Shown: positions 40,205 through 51,824 of the stretch, one piece after another
Layout of the letters: every line of letters begins with the position of its first letter
How positions within the stretch are numbered: the first letter of the stretch is position 1
DNA from: Nannocystis exedens
GTDB taxonomy: Bacteria > Myxococcota_A > Polyangia > Nannocystales > Nannocystaceae
DNA length: 64,000 bases
Direction of reading: 5' to 3'
Assembly (NCBI RefSeq): GCF_002343915.1
Contig: NZ_NETK01000001.1
Coordinates: 7,082,001 to 7,146,000, forward strand
Notes under the pieces: generated by a model
The model's input: the letters and a program-made list of their open reading frames with translations, nothing else
Told to the model about the DNA's origin: nothing
Databases searched by the model: none
Made by a program: the position numbers and the translations under genes

Positions 40205-43200
40205 ATGACCAAGTCCACCGACAACCTCAAGGCATACTGGCGCAGCCTCGCGGATCACGACGGCACGCTGGCCCCGCAGCACGACGAGTTCCCGGGCCTC
40301 AAGGACGCGAGCGCGCTGGCTGACGGCGGCGGCGCGACGAGCTTCGTGCCGGCGACCTCGCTGGCGCGCCGCAAGTTCATGGGCCTCGTCGGCGCCTCGA
40401 CGGCGCTGGCCTCGGCCGGGTGCATCCGCAAGCCGGTCGAGCACATCGTCCCGCTGAGCAAGCGGCCCGAGGACACCATCCCCGGCGCGGCCGTCTACTA
40501 CGCGACCGCGTACCAGGTCGGCGGCACCGTGCAGGGCCTGCTGGTCGAGTCGCAGGACGGGCGCCCGACCAAGGTCGAGGGCAACCCGCGGCACAGCGGC
40601 TCGCTCGGCGCGACCGACTCGTGGGCCCAGGCCAGCGTCATGGGCCTCTACGACCCGGCGCGCTCGCGGACCCCGCTGAAGCGGAGCGGCGAGGGTCAGG
40701 TGGCCAGCGACTGGGACACCGTCACCGAGGAGCTCGGGGCCAAGTTCAAGGAGCTGCGCGGCAAGCAGGGCCAGGGGCTCGCGGTCGTGCTGCCGACGGT
40801 GCTGTCGCCGTCGCTGCGCGAGGCCGTCAAGACCTTCACCACCAACTTCCCCAAGGCCAAGCTCTACAACGGCGACGTCGTCGGCTCGCACAACGCGAAC
40901 GCCGGCGCCGAGATGCTGTGCGGCGCCGGCACCCGCTTCACCTACCACATCCAGGGCAAGGGCAGCGCGGGCGGCCAGATCACCGCCGCCGGCACGCGCG
41001 TCATCTTCTCGGCCGACAGCGACTTCCTGTGCGGCGAGCAGGACAGCGTCCGCCTGCAGCGGGAGTTCGCCGCCGGCCGTGAGGTCCACTCGCAGGCCGA
41101 CGCCGCCAGCATGAACCGGCTCTACGTCGTCGAGCCGCACTTCAGCATCACCGGCGCCCAGGCCGACCACCGCCTGCGCATGCGCGCCAGCCAGGTCGGC
41201 GCGGTGCTGATCGCCCTCGCCAACGAGATCAAGGGCAGCAGCAAGGCGCCGAGCGGCGCCGAGGCGGTGCTCGACGCCCTGCCGGCCGTCACCCTCACCG
41301 ACGCCGAGCAGAAGTTCGTCAAGGTCCTGGCCAAGGACCTGCTGGCGGCCAAGGACGCGCGCGACGCCCACAGCCTCGTGATCGTCGGCGAGCGTCAGCC
41401 CGCGTGGGCCCACGCGCTCGGCCTGCTGATCAACGTCATGCTCGGCAACGTCGGCAGCAGCGTCCGCCTGCGCCACGACGACACCGCGGTGGTCGCCGAG
41501 CCGATCGCCGCGCTCGCGGCGGCGCTCGGCGCGGGCATCGACACCGTCCTGGTGATCGAGTGCAACCCCGCCTACGAGGCCCCCGGCGAGCTCGATCTCG
41601 CGGGCAAGCTCAAGGGCGTCACGGTCATCCACCACGGCCTCTACAACGACGAGACCGGCAAGCTGGCCGCCTGGCACCTGCCGGCCACCACGTACTTCGA
41701 GGCGTGGGGCGACCTCGAGGCGGCCGACGCGACCATCTCGATCGTCCAGCCGCTGATCGCGCCGCTCCACCAGAGCAAGAGCGCACTCGAGCTGCTGTCG
41801 TGGATCGCCAGCGACGCCCAGGTCGACGGCTACAGCCTCGTCCAGGGTTACTGGCGGAAGGCGCTCGGCGCCATGTGGTCCGACAAGGTCTGGCGCCGCT
41901 GGCTGCACGACGGCGTCGTCCACGGCGTCCCGCGCTCGGGCCAGAACCCGATCCCGCGCGAGTACGCCAAGCTGGCCGAGGCGATCAAGGCCGCCGACTT
42001 CACCGCGAACAAGTTCGAGGTCAACTTCCACGTCGACCCCAAGGTCGCCGACGGTCGCTTCAGCAACATCGCGTGGCTGCAGGAGCTGCCCCACCCGATG
42101 ACCAAGCTGACCTGGGACAACGCGGCCTACGTCAGCATCGCCACCGCGCGCAAGCTCGGCGTCGAGAACTGCGACCTCGTCACCGTCAGCGTCGGCGGCC
42201 GCTCGATCCAGATCCCGGTCTGGATCGCCCCTGGCCAGGCCGACGACACCGTCTCGCTCGCGCTCGGCTACGGCCGGCAGAACCTCGGCCGCGCCGCCGA
42301 CGGCGCCGGCGTCGACGTGTACCCGCTGCAGTCCGCCGCCAACCCCTGGTTCGTCCAGGGCGGCGACGTGGCCAAGGCCGGCGGCCAGCGCAAGATCTTC
42401 TCGACCCAGGACTGGGGCTCGCTGTCGCCGGCGATCGACATGGCGTCGACGCGCGACGACATGGACCCCAACCTGCTGAACCCGGGCCGCGGCTACCCCG
42501 ACCGCCCGATCGTGCGCGAGACGACCGTCGAGGACTTCAAGGCCAACGGCCGCGAGTTCGCCGTCAAGGGCGACCTGATGGCGCCCGACAAGCTGGTCTC
42601 GCTGTGGGACCACAACACCCACCCCGACTTCGGCGCGCCGGCGCTGGTCGGCAAGCAGCAGTGGGGCATGGTCATCGACCTCAACAAGTGCAACGGCTGC
42701 AGCGCCTGCGTCGTCGCCTGTCAGGCCGAGAACAACATCCCGGTGGTCGGCCGCTCGCAGGTCGCCAACGGCCGCGAGATGCACTGGATCCGCCTCGACC
42801 GCTACTACAGCGGCGCCAAGGAGGACCCGGCCGCGGTCGTGCAGCCGATGCTGTGCCAGCACTGCGAGACCGCCCCGTGCGAGAACGTGTGCCCGGTGGC
42901 CGCCACCGCGCACAGCCCCGAGGGCCTCAACGACATGGCGTACAACCGCTGCATCGGCACGCGGTACTGCGCCAACAACTGCCCGTACAAGGTCCGGCGC
43001 TTCAACTTCTTCAACTTCAACCGCGACCCGCTGAACAGCGACGACGAGAAGTTGCTGTGGATGCAGAAGAACCCGGACGTCACGGTGCGCTTCCGCGGCG
43101 TCATCGAGAAGTGCTCGTACTGCGTCCAGCGCATCCAGGAGGCCAAGATCCAGGCGCACGTCGCCGGCGAGGACACCGTCAAGGACGGCGTCATCGTCGT

Positions 43201-43480
43201 CGCCTGCGAGCAGTCGTGCGCCTCCCAGGCGATCGTGTTCGGCGACGTCGCCGACCCGACCACGCGGGTCTCGCAGCTCCGCACCAACGCCCGTCACTAC
43301 GGCGTCCTCACCGACCTCAACACGCGGCCGCGCACCACGTACCTCGGCCGGATCCGCAACCCCAACACCGAGCTCGCTCCGTCCGCTCCGGCGCCCGCGA
43401 CTCCCGCCCCCGCTCATGCGGCTCCGGCGCCCCACGGCGCAGCCGCCGAGCACAAGGCCGACCACGCCCCGGCGCACTAA
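40205..43480 (+). CDS. actB: Alternative complex III subunit B (molybdopterin-like/FeS fusion)
   Basis: A 1091-aa subunit. A twin-arginine signal (ARRKFMGLV, Arg at 55-56) follows about 50 N-terminal residues. A molybdopterin oxidoreductase-like domain without an obvious cofactor Cys spans to about 780. The ferredoxin-like domain (about 825-1015) has CNGCSACVVAC, CQHCETAPCENVC, CIGTRYCANNC and CSYCVQRI with CEQSC, enough for four clusters of 4Fe or 3Fe type. The tail is Ala/Pro/His-rich. This B1+B2 fusion is normal for ActB. It acts on the outer membrane face of the complex. Confidence 0.93.
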   Translation: MTKSTDNLKAYWRSLADHDGTLAPQHDEFPGLKDASALADGGGATSFVPATSLARRKFMGLVGASTALASAGCIRKPVEHIVPLSKRPEDTIPGAAVYYATAYQVGGTVQGLLVESQDGRPTKVEGNPRHSGSLGATDSWAQASVMGLYDPARSRTPLKRSGEGQVASDWDTVTEELGAKFKELRGKQGQGLAVVLPTVLSPSLREAVKTFTTNFPKAKLYNGDVVGSHNANAGAEMLCGAGTRFTYHIQGKGSAGGQITAAGTRVIFSADSDFLCGEQDSVRLQREFAAGREVHSQADAASMNRLYVVEPHFSITGAQADHRLRMRASQVGAVLIALANEIKGSSKAPSGAEAVLDALPAVTLTDAEQKFVKVLAKDLLAAKDARDAHSLVIVGERQPAWAHALGLLINVMLGNVGSSVRLRHDDTAVVAEPIAALAAALGAGIDTVLVIECNPAYEAPGELDLAGKLKGVTVIHHGLYNDETGKLAAWHLPATTYFEAWGDLEAADATISIVQPLIAPLHQSKSALELLSWIASDAQVDGYSLVQGYWRKALGAMWSDKVWRRWLHDGVVHGVPRSGQNPIPREYAKLAEAIKAADFTANKFEVNFHVDPKVADGRFSNIAWLQELPHPMTKLTWDNAAYVSIATARKLGVENCDLVTVSVGGRSIQIPVWIAPGQADDTVSLALGYGRQNLGRAADGAGVDVYPLQSAANPWFVQGGDVAKAGGQRKIFSTQDWGSLSPAIDMASTRDDMDPNLLNPGRGYPDRPIVRETTVEDFKANGREFAVKGDLMAPDKLVSLWDHNTHPDFGAPALVGKQQWGMVIDLNKCNGCSACVVACQAENNIPVVGRSQVANGREMHWIRLDRYYSGAKEDPAAVVQPMLCQHCETAPCENVCPVAATAHSPEGLNDMAYNRCIGTRYCANNCPYKVRRFNFFNFNRDPLNSDDEKLLWMQKNPDVTVRFRGVIEKCSYCVQRIQEAKIQAHVAGEDTVKDGVIVVACEQSCASQAIVFGDVADPTTRVSQLRTNARHYGVLTDLNTRPRTTYLGRIRNPNTELAPSAPAPATPAPAHAAPAPHGAAAEHKADHAPAH

Positions 43481-43495
43481 GCCCAGGTGACGCAC

Positions 43496-44899
43496 ATGGC
43501 TCAGTATCAAGACGAACTCGACCCGATCACCGGCCGCAAGGAACTCGTCGAGGGTGACCACGTCACCTTCCACGACGTGACGGAGGCCGTCGCGCGGCCG
43601 ATCGAGGTCCCCAGCAGCCGCTGGTGGATCGCGTTCATCCCGTCGGTGATGTTGCTCGGCGTGTACCTCATCTCGATCGCCTACCTGCTCTACATGGGCA
43701 CCGGCATCTGGGGTCTCAACAACCCGGTGGCGTGGGGTTGGGCGATCGTCAACTTCGTGTTCTGGGTCGGCATCGGCCACGCCGGAACGCTGATTTCGGC
43801 GATCTTGTTCCTGTTCCGCCAGAAGTGGCGCACGTCGATCAACCGCGCCGCGGAGGCGATGACGATCTTCGCCGTCATCTGCGCGCTGCAGTTCCCGACG
43901 TTCCACACCGGCCGGCCCTGGTTCATCTACTGGCCGCTGCCGCTGCCGAACCAGATGGAGATGTGGCCGAATTTCCGCAGCCCGCTCCTCTGGGACGTGT
44001 TCGCGGTCTCGACCTACTTCACGGTCTCGCTGCTGTTCTGGTACGTCGGCCTGATCCCCGACCTGGCGACGATGCGCGACCGGGCCAAGACGCCGATCCG
44101 GCGCTTCGCCTACGGGCTGTTCGCGCTCGGCTGGCGCGGGTCCACGCGGCACTGGCTCAACTACGAGAAGGCCTACATGATCCTCGCCGGTCTGAGCACG
44201 CCGCTGGTGCTCTCCGTGCACACGATCGTGTCCTTCGACTTCGCCGTGTCGCAGCTGCCCGGCTGGCACACCACGATCTTCCCGCCCTACTTCGTCGCCG
44301 GCGCGATCTTCTCCGGGTTCGCGATGGTGCTGACGCTGCTCTTGCCGCTGCGGGCCTGGTTCAAGCTCGAGCACCTGATCACGATCAAGCACCTCGAGAA
44401 CATGGCGAAGATCATCCTGCTGACGGGCACGATGGTCGGCTACGCGTACGCGATGGAGTTCTTCATCGCCTGGTACTCGGGCAACCCGTACGAGAGCTTC
44501 GCGTTCCAGAACCGCCTGTTCGGTGACTACTGGTGGGCCTACTGGATCATGGTCAGCTGCAACGTGATCTCGCCGCAGTTCTTCTGGATCAAGCGGATCC
44601 GGCGCTCGGTCGTGTGGCTGTTCATCCTCTCGATCTTCGTCAACATCGGCATGTGGTTCGAGCGCTTCGTCATCACGGTGACCTCGCTCCACCACGACTT
44701 CCTGCCGTCGAGCTGGGACTACTACTCGCCGACGGTGTGGGACGTGTCGACCCTGGTCGGCAGCTTCGGCCTGTTCTTCACCCTGTTCTGCCTGTTCGTC
44801 CGCTACCTCCCGACGGTCGCCATCGGCGAGGTCAAGAGCGTGATGTCGATCGCCAACCCGCACTACCACGGCGACGCTTCGCACGGGGAGCACCACTGA
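43496..44899 (+). CDS. actC: Alternative complex III subunit C (NrfD/PsrC family)
   Basis: A 467-aa integral membrane quinone-interacting subunit with about ten helices. Features include SSRWWIAFIPSVMLLGVY, GIGHAGTLISAILFLF (His for the quinone region) and a second half with VLSVHTIVSFDFAVSQLPGW, which conserves His and Asp. ATG 43496 has AGGTGA upstream. It is the large NrfD-like subunit paired with ActF. Confidence 0.93.
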   Translation: MAQYQDELDPITGRKELVEGDHVTFHDVTEAVARPIEVPSSRWWIAFIPSVMLLGVYLISIAYLLYMGTGIWGLNNPVAWGWAIVNFVFWVGIGHAGTLISAILFLFRQKWRTSINRAAEAMTIFAVICALQFPTFHTGRPWFIYWPLPLPNQMEMWPNFRSPLLWDVFAVSTYFTVSLLFWYVGLIPDLATMRDRAKTPIRRFAYGLFALGWRGSTRHWLNYEKAYMILAGLSTPLVLSVHTIVSFDFAVSQLPGWHTTIFPPYFVAGAIFSGFAMVLTLLLPLRAWFKLEHLITIKHLENMAKIILLTGTMVGYAYAMEFFIAWYSGNPYESFAFQNRLFGDYWWAYWIMVSCNVISPQFFWIKRIRRSVVWLFILSIFVNIGMWFERFVITVTSLHHDFLPSSWDYYSPTVWDVSTLVGSFGLFFTLFCLFVRYLPTVAIGEVKSVMSIANPHYHGDASHGEHH

Positions 44900-44902
44900 G
44901 CC

Positions 44903-45451
44903 ATGAGTAAGCCCCTCCTCAAGAAGAAGACCTACGGCTTGCTCGCCGAGTACGACTCGGCCCGGGCCATCTACCACGCGTGCGAGCAGGTCCGCGACGC
45001 CGGCTACAAGGTGTGGGACTCGCACACGCCGTTCGCGGTGCACAACCTCGACAAGGCCATGGGCCTGGCGCCGAGCGTGCTGCCGTGGATCGTGTTCGCC
45101 ATGGGCATGACGGGCGCGTCGCTGGCGATGCTGCTGCAGTGGTGGACCTCGACGATCGACTACCCGATCGTCATCGCCGGCAAGCCGTACTTCAGCTGGC
45201 AGGCCTTCGTGCCGGTGACGTTCGAGCTCGGCGTGCTGTTCTCCGCCTTCGGCGCGGTGTTCGGCATGCTCGGGCTGAACCGTCTGCCGATGTGGTACCA
45301 CTCGCTGTTCAACAGCGAGCGGTTCCTGCGCCACACGGACGACAAGTTCTTCATCGCCATCGAGGCGCGCGACCCCAAGTACGACCCCCAGAAGACCCGC
45401 GAGCTGCTCGAGCGCACCGGCGCCCTGCACATCGAGGAGGTCGAGGACTGA
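44903..45451 (+). CDS. actD: Alternative complex III subunit D (DUF3341)
   Basis: A 182-aa protein. Residues 8-45 form a soluble segment (KKTYGLLAEYDSARAIYHACEQVRDAGYKVWDSHTPF) with the DUF3341 pattern, followed by two helices (about 58-78 and 97-120) and a polar C-terminus. It starts 3 bases after actC. Confidence 0.92.
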   Translation: MSKPLLKKKTYGLLAEYDSARAIYHACEQVRDAGYKVWDSHTPFAVHNLDKAMGLAPSVLPWIVFAMGMTGASLAMLLQWWTSTIDYPIVIAGKPYFSWQAFVPVTFELGVLFSAFGAVFGMLGLNRLPMWYHSLFNSERFLRHTDDKFFIAIEARDPKYDPQKTRELLERTGALHIEEVED

Positions 45452-45452
45452 C

Positions 45453-46088
45453 ATGGCACGCACCATCCATATCCAGGCCATCGCCCTCGGCTGCGCCCTC
45501 GTCGGCGCGGCCGGCTGTCAGGGCAACCGGTCCGAGCTGCCGCCGGTCCACCTCATCCAGAACATGGACTTCCAGCAGCGCTTCGACGCCCAGGAGGTCA
45601 ACGAGTTCTTCCAGGCGGTCGACTGCGCCAACGCCCACAACCCGCACCAGTGCGAGGGCAGGGCGGCGCGCCTGCCGGTGGCCGGCACCGTCGCCGTCGG
45701 GCAGCTGCACGACGACGAGGAGCTGTACCGCGGCCGCGGCCCCGACGGCCGCCTGCTCGACCGGCTCCCGGCGGCGATCAAGCTCAGCACCGAGCTGATG
45801 GCCCGCGGCGAGGAGCGCTACAACATCTACTGCCAGCCCTGCCACGACTACACCGGCGGCGGCCAGGGCGTGGCGACCTTGCGCGGCGGCGGCTTCAGCG
45901 TCGCGCCGAAGAACCTCAACGACCCGCAGATCCGGGCCATGCCGCTCGGCCACTTCTTCGACGTCATCACCAACGGCAAGGGCACGATGATGCCCTACGC
46001 CGCCCAGATCCCGGCGCAGGACCGCTGGGCGATCGCGGTGTGGGTCCGCACGCTGCAGGTCGCGCGCACGCCCGAGGAGGCCAAGTAG
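45453..46088 (+). CDS. actE: Alternative complex III subunit E, monoheme cytochrome c
   Basis: A 211-aa lipoprotein cytochrome. The signal ALGCALVGAAGCQG has a lipobox near Cys22. YNIYCQPCHDYTGGG carries the single CQPCH heme site (about 126-130); TNGKGTMMPYAAQI has the axial Met. ActE is the electron exit to cytochrome c or directly to caa3. Confidence 0.93.
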   Translation: MARTIHIQAIALGCALVGAAGCQGNRSELPPVHLIQNMDFQQRFDAQEVNEFFQAVDCANAHNPHQCEGRAARLPVAGTVAVGQLHDDEELYRGRGPDGRLLDRLPAAIKLSTELMARGEERYNIYCQPCHDYTGGGQGVATLRGGGFSVAPKNLNDPQIRAMPLGHFFDVITNGKGTMMPYAAQIPAQDRWAIAVWVRTLQVARTPEEAK

Positions 46089-46090
46089 CC

Positions 46091-47347
46091 ATGAGCCACG
46101 CTCACGACAAGCCGTTCGTTCTCCCGGCGGACCAGATCCACATCCCCGCCGGTTCGATGTGGCGCAAGATGCCGATCATCGGCCTCGTGCTCGGCGCGGC
46201 CGGCCTCGGCGGCGCCTGGGCGACCAGCGCCGGCGACCACCACGCGTTCTGGTACGCCTACCTGGTCGGGTACATGGTGTTCCTGGCGCTCGGCCTGGGC
46301 GGTCTGTTCTTCACGATCGTCCAGCACCTGGTCCGCGCCGGCTGGTCGATCGCGGTCCGCCGGATCGCCGAGAACGCGATGATCACCCTGCCGGTGCTGT
46401 GCCTGCTCGGCCTGCCGATCATCTTCCTCGGCGCGCACGACCTGTACCACTGGACCGACGTCGCCGCGGTCGAGCACGACTTCATGCTCAACGCGAAGAA
46501 GGCCTACCTCAACGAGGGCTTCTTCCGCGTCCGCATGTTCGTCTACTTCGGCGTGTGGACCCTGCTGGCGCTGTTCTTCTACGGCAAGAGCACCGGCTCC
46601 GACGGCAAGCCCGAGGTCGGCCTGCGCGCCGCGCACTCGATGCGGTTCTGGGCCGCGCCGGCGCTGTTCCTGTTCGCGCTGTCGCTGACCTTCGCGGCGT
46701 TCGACCTGCTGATGTCGCTCGACCCGCACTGGTTCTCGACGATGTTCGGCGTCTACTACTTCGCCGGCAGCGCCCTCAGCGAGTTCGCCCTGATCACGCT
46801 GACGGTCATCCTGCTGCACAAGTCGGGCTACCTGCGCGGCGTGGTGACGACCGAGCACTACCACGACCTCGGCAAGTTCCTGTTCGGCTTCACGGTGTTC
46901 TACACGTACATCGCGTTCAGCCAGTACTTCCTGATCTGGTACGCGAACATCCCGGAAGAGACGATGTGGTTCGGCTACCGCATCGCCGACGACTTCCTGC
47001 CCTTGACCTTCCTGCTGGTCATCGGTCGCTTCTTCATCCCGTTCTTCTTCCTGCTGCGCCGCGGGGTCAAGCGCAACGCGTTCACGCTGACGCTGGCCGC
47101 GGTGTGGATCCTGTTCATGGAGATCGTCGACATGTTCTGGCTGATCCAGCCGGTGCGTGCGCATCACCATGCGCTGGAGAGCGGTGACCACACGATGCAC
47201 ATGCACATCGGCCCGGTCGACCTCCTGGCGCTGCTCGGCGTGGCCGGCGTGTTCATCGCCGCCTTCACCTGGGCGCTCGGCCGCAAGGCCCTGGTCCCGA
47301 CCGGCGACCCGCGGATCGAGGAGTCGGTCCAGTTCGAGAACTTCTGA
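46091..47347 (+). CDS. actF: Alternative complex III subunit F (ActF)
   Basis: A 418-aa membrane subunit with about ten helices. Motifs include HAFWYAYLVGYMVFLALGLGGLFFTIVQHL, SLDPHWFSTMFGVYYFAGS and TFLLVIGRFFIPFFFLLRRGVKR. It lacks a cofactor motif and is a homologue of ActC without the quinone-site residues. It is closely spaced after actE. Confidence 0.92.
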   Translation: MSHAHDKPFVLPADQIHIPAGSMWRKMPIIGLVLGAAGLGGAWATSAGDHHAFWYAYLVGYMVFLALGLGGLFFTIVQHLVRAGWSIAVRRIAENAMITLPVLCLLGLPIIFLGAHDLYHWTDVAAVEHDFMLNAKKAYLNEGFFRVRMFVYFGVWTLLALFFYGKSTGSDGKPEVGLRAAHSMRFWAAPALFLFALSLTFAAFDLLMSLDPHWFSTMFGVYYFAGSALSEFALITLTVILLHKSGYLRGVVTTEHYHDLGKFLFGFTVFYTYIAFSQYFLIWYANIPEETMWFGYRIADDFLPLTFLLVIGRFFIPFFFLLRRGVKRNAFTLTLAAVWILFMEIVDMFWLIQPVRAHHHALESGDHTMHMHIGPVDLLALLGVAGVFIAAFTWALGRKALVPTGDPRIEESVQFENF

Positions 47348-47364
47348 GCGGAGCGGAGGCAGTC

Positions 47365-48195
47365 ATGACCGAGCATCACCACGACTCGACTTCACGCCCC
47401 TCCGGGGCTGATGGGCACGGCGCCCACGGCGGCCACGGACACGGTGGCGGCCACGAGCTCGACGCGCCGCCGACCCGCGAGCTGTTCAACATCGTCTGGG
47501 GCCTCGGCGCGCTGACGCTGCTGTCGCTGGTCACCTGCGTGCAGCTGTTCAACGACCAGGCGCGCGACCTCAACGCGGAGCGCGGCAAGGAGGGCTCGGC
47601 CCTGCTCGCCAAGTACCGCAAGGACATGGAGGGCCGGACCCGCGGCGCGGGCGAGGACGTCCTGACCGACGCGACCGGCAAGGTCGTCGCCCGCTACAAC
47701 TACATCCCGCTGGCCTCGGCCCGCGACCTGATCCTCGCCAAGCCGGAGAAGCTCGGCGCGTTCGCCCCGCCGCCCGGGTGGATCCACCCCGACGACGTCG
47801 CGGCGGGCGGGCAGAAGGCCGGCACGCCGCCGTCGCTCCCGCCGGCCGCGCCCGAGGGCACGCCCGCCGGTGGTGCGCCGGTCGACGGCGCCGCACCTGC
47901 CGGTGCGCCGGCCGAGGGGACCGCGCCTGCGCCGACCGACGGCACCGCGCCCGCCGGTGCGGCGGCCGCGGGCACGGCTCCTGCCGGTACGTCGCCGAGC
48001 GGGGGCACGACCATGCCGACCGTCAACAAGGACGACGCCATGCCGCTCGACCTCGACAAGGGTCAGCGCGAGAGCGCCAAGCAGGTGCCCGGCGGCACCG
48101 TCGAGCCGGTCGGCTCGAAGAGCCACCCGGGCGCCGAGTCGGCCGCGCCGGCCCCCGCCCCGAATCCCGCGCCCGAGCCCGCCAAGGCGCACTGA
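47365..48195 (+). CDS. membrane protein in the ActG position, low-complexity tail
   Basis: A 276-aa protein. The N-terminal 30 residues are His/Gly-rich (GAHGGHGHGGGHELD). One helix (LFNIVWGLGALTLLSLVTCV, about 39-58) follows, then a soluble part with YNYIPLASARDLILAKPEKLGAF. Residues about 150-276 are Ala/Pro/Gly/Thr low complexity. It follows actF and precedes the second sco, the place of the accessory ActG-like membrane subunit in some bacteria; the sequence itself gives no family match. Confidence 0.6.
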   Translation: MTEHHHDSTSRPSGADGHGAHGGHGHGGGHELDAPPTRELFNIVWGLGALTLLSLVTCVQLFNDQARDLNAERGKEGSALLAKYRKDMEGRTRGAGEDVLTDATGKVVARYNYIPLASARDLILAKPEKLGAFAPPPGWIHPDDVAAGGQKAGTPPSLPPAAPEGTPAGGAPVDGAAPAGAPAEGTAPAPTDGTAPAGAAAAGTAPAGTSPSGGTTMPTVNKDDAMPLDLDKGQRESAKQVPGGTVEPVGSKSHPGAESAAPAPAPNPAPEPAKAH

Positions 48196-48227
48196 GCCTG
48201 CCTCGTTCCGTCGATCGATCGCCCGCC

Positions 48228-49067
48228 ATGTCTTGCCGGATCCCCGCAACCTGCCTCGCTGCCGCCCTGGCCTTCGGGTCAGCCGCCGGCGTGCGCGCCG
48301 CGCCGAGCGACGCGCAGCAGGCGGGGAGCAACCAGGTCCTGGCTCCGGCGATGACGGCGATCGACGTCGACGAGCACCTCGGCCTCGACATCGACCGCGG
48401 CCTGAGCTTCGTCGATCACACCGGCAAGCGCGTCACCCTCGGCGACTACCTCGACGGCAAGCGGCCGGTGCTGGTGACGATGAACTACTTCCGCTGTCCG
48501 GTGCTGTGCAACGTGCAGCTCAACGAGCTGACCGACGCGCTGCACAAGCTCGACTGGACGCCGGGGGACGAGCACTTCCGGGTGGTCACCGTCAGCATCG
48601 ACCCGCGCGAGACGCCGGAGCTGGCGGGGCCGAAGCGGCAGAACCACCTCAACTCGCTCGGGCGGGGCGACGACGTCGACTGGGCGTTCCTCACCGGCGA
48701 CGCCTTGAACGTCCGCCTGCTCGCGGCCCAGCTAGGCATCTCGTACACGTACGACCCGGAGCAGGACCAGTACGCGCACCCGGCGGTGATCGCGTTCCTG
48801 TCCCCCGAGGGCAAGATCGCCCGCTACGTCTACGGCCTGTCGTACAACCCCAACGACCTCAAGTTCGGCCTCCTCGAGGCCAGCGAGGGGCGGGTGGGCA
48901 GCACCATCGACCGGCTCATCCTCAGCTGTTTTCACTACGATGCGACCCTCGGTCGCTACGGCCCGTTTGCGTTCGGTCTCATGCGCATCGCGGGCGCCGT
49001 GACTGTGTTATTGATCGGAACAACCCTGCTCGTGTACTGGCGGCGCGAACGCCGGGCCACGGCCTGA
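48228..49067 (+). CDS. SCO1/SenC copper chaperone, second copy
   Basis: A 279-aa protein. The signal ends near AAPSD (about 25). The thioredoxin fold has LVTMNYFRCPVLCN, with Cys at 90 and 94, and QYAHPAVIAFL provides the His ligand (about 184). Unlike the first SCO it also has a C-terminal membrane helix (FGLMRIAGAVTVLLIGTTLLVYW). It sits directly upstream of coxB, so it is the likely CuA loader for the caa3 oxidase. Confidence 0.9.
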   Translation: MSCRIPATCLAAALAFGSAAGVRAAPSDAQQAGSNQVLAPAMTAIDVDEHLGLDIDRGLSFVDHTGKRVTLGDYLDGKRPVLVTMNYFRCPVLCNVQLNELTDALHKLDWTPGDEHFRVVTVSIDPRETPELAGPKRQNHLNSLGRGDDVDWAFLTGDALNVRLLAAQLGISYTYDPEQDQYAHPAVIAFLSPEGKIARYVYGLSYNPNDLKFGLLEASEGRVGSTIDRLILSCFHYDATLGRYGPFAFGLMRIAGAVTVLLIGTTLLVYWRRERRATA

Positions 49068-49089
49068 CAGGGACCTGCGGAGGAAAACC

Positions 49090-50118
49090 GTGCTCTTCTC
49101 GCTCTTGATCGCCCCTGCCGCCGCGGAAGCAGCGTTGCCGCCCTCGAACCCGGGCACGCCGCCGATGTCGGACTCCCCGTGGAGCCTCCTGCCGGCGGCT
49201 TCGGCCAACGCCGAGGCGCTCGACACGCTCTACATCTTCTTCTGGATCCTCTGCGGGATCGCCTTCGTCGGCATGATCGGGGTCCAGGCGTACTTCATGT
49301 GGAAGTACCGTAAGCCCGCCCACGGCCACGCCAAGACCTCGCCGCTGACCCACAACGGCAAGCTCGAGTTCATCTGGAGCGCGATCCCGACGTTCTTCTT
49401 CGTGATCCTCTTCGCCTGGGGCGAGATCGAGTACATGAAGCAGGTGACGCCGCCGCCGGACGCGTTGGACGTGCGGGTCACCGGCCAGAAGTGGTCGTGG
49501 ACGATCGAGTACCCCGAGGTGAAGGGCTGCTCGCTGACGAACGACCTCTACGTCCCGGTCGGCCAGCCGATGCGCCTGACGATGACCTCGATGGACGTCA
49601 TCCACTCGTTCTACCTGCCGGCGTTCCGCCTGAAGAAGGACGTGGTGCCGGGGCGCTACACGGTGCTCTGGTTCGAGGCGACCAAGCCGGGCCTGTACCC
49701 GCTGATGTGCACCGAGTACTGCGGCGACGAGCACTCGAGCATGGTCGGCCGCGTCCACGTCGTCCCGCAGGAGGAGTACGGCGCGGTGCTGGCCAAGGCC
49801 TGCGAGCTCAAGCAGGGCGACACCGAGTCGACCGAGGACTTCGGCGCCCGCGTGCTCACCCGCGGCGGCTGCGCCAGCTGCCACACCACCGACGGCACGG
49901 TGAAGACCGGCCCGAGCTTCAAGGGTCTGTTCGGCAAGACCGAGACCCTGGCCGACGGCAGCACGGTGACCGTCGACGAGAACTACATCCGCGAGTCGAT
50001 CCTCGAGCCCAACGCGAAGATCGTGTCCGGCTTCAGCCCGCAGATGCCCAGCTTCGCCGGGCGCTTCGACGACAAGCAGATCGCCGCGCTCATCGCCTAC
50101 ATCAAGGCCCAGAAGTAA
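49090..50118 (+). CDS. coxB: cytochrome caa3 oxidase subunit II with heme c
   Basis: A 342-aa protein from GTG 49090 with GGAGG upstream. Two helices (about 44-66, 95-112) precede the cupredoxin domain. The CuA site is HSFYLPAF and CTEYCGDEHSSM (about 212-224). A fused cytochrome c domain at the C-terminus has CASCH (about 262-266) and MPSFAGRF with the axial Met. The fusion defines a caa3-type enzyme that accepts electrons from cytochrome c or ACIII. Confidence 0.95.
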   Translation: MLFSLLIAPAAAEAALPPSNPGTPPMSDSPWSLLPAASANAEALDTLYIFFWILCGIAFVGMIGVQAYFMWKYRKPAHGHAKTSPLTHNGKLEFIWSAIPTFFFVILFAWGEIEYMKQVTPPPDALDVRVTGQKWSWTIEYPEVKGCSLTNDLYVPVGQPMRLTMTSMDVIHSFYLPAFRLKKDVVPGRYTVLWFEATKPGLYPLMCTEYCGDEHSSMVGRVHVVPQEEYGAVLAKACELKQGDTESTEDFGARVLTRGGCASCHTTDGTVKTGPSFKGLFGKTETLADGSTVTVDENYIRESILEPNAKIVSGFSPQMPSFAGRFDDKQIAALIAYIKAQK

Positions 50119-50149
50119 CGCTTCGCCCGCGGCACCCACGGAGTCTCCC

Positions 50150-51790
<1,641 letters not shown>

Positions 51791-51824
51791 TTCCTCCACG
51801 CGAGTTCCACGGGGTTACGAAGCC

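Noticed and set aside
39506..45481. Very long open frame antisense to the act operon
   Set aside because: High GC removes stop codons from shadow frames. The translation is Arg/Val/Glu-rich, has no domain, and lies exactly over well-identified act genes.
48221..48260. Palindrome boxes near the second sco start (CCATGTC and ACCTGCC)
   Set aside because: They are not separated by 14 bp, so I did not count them as an array.
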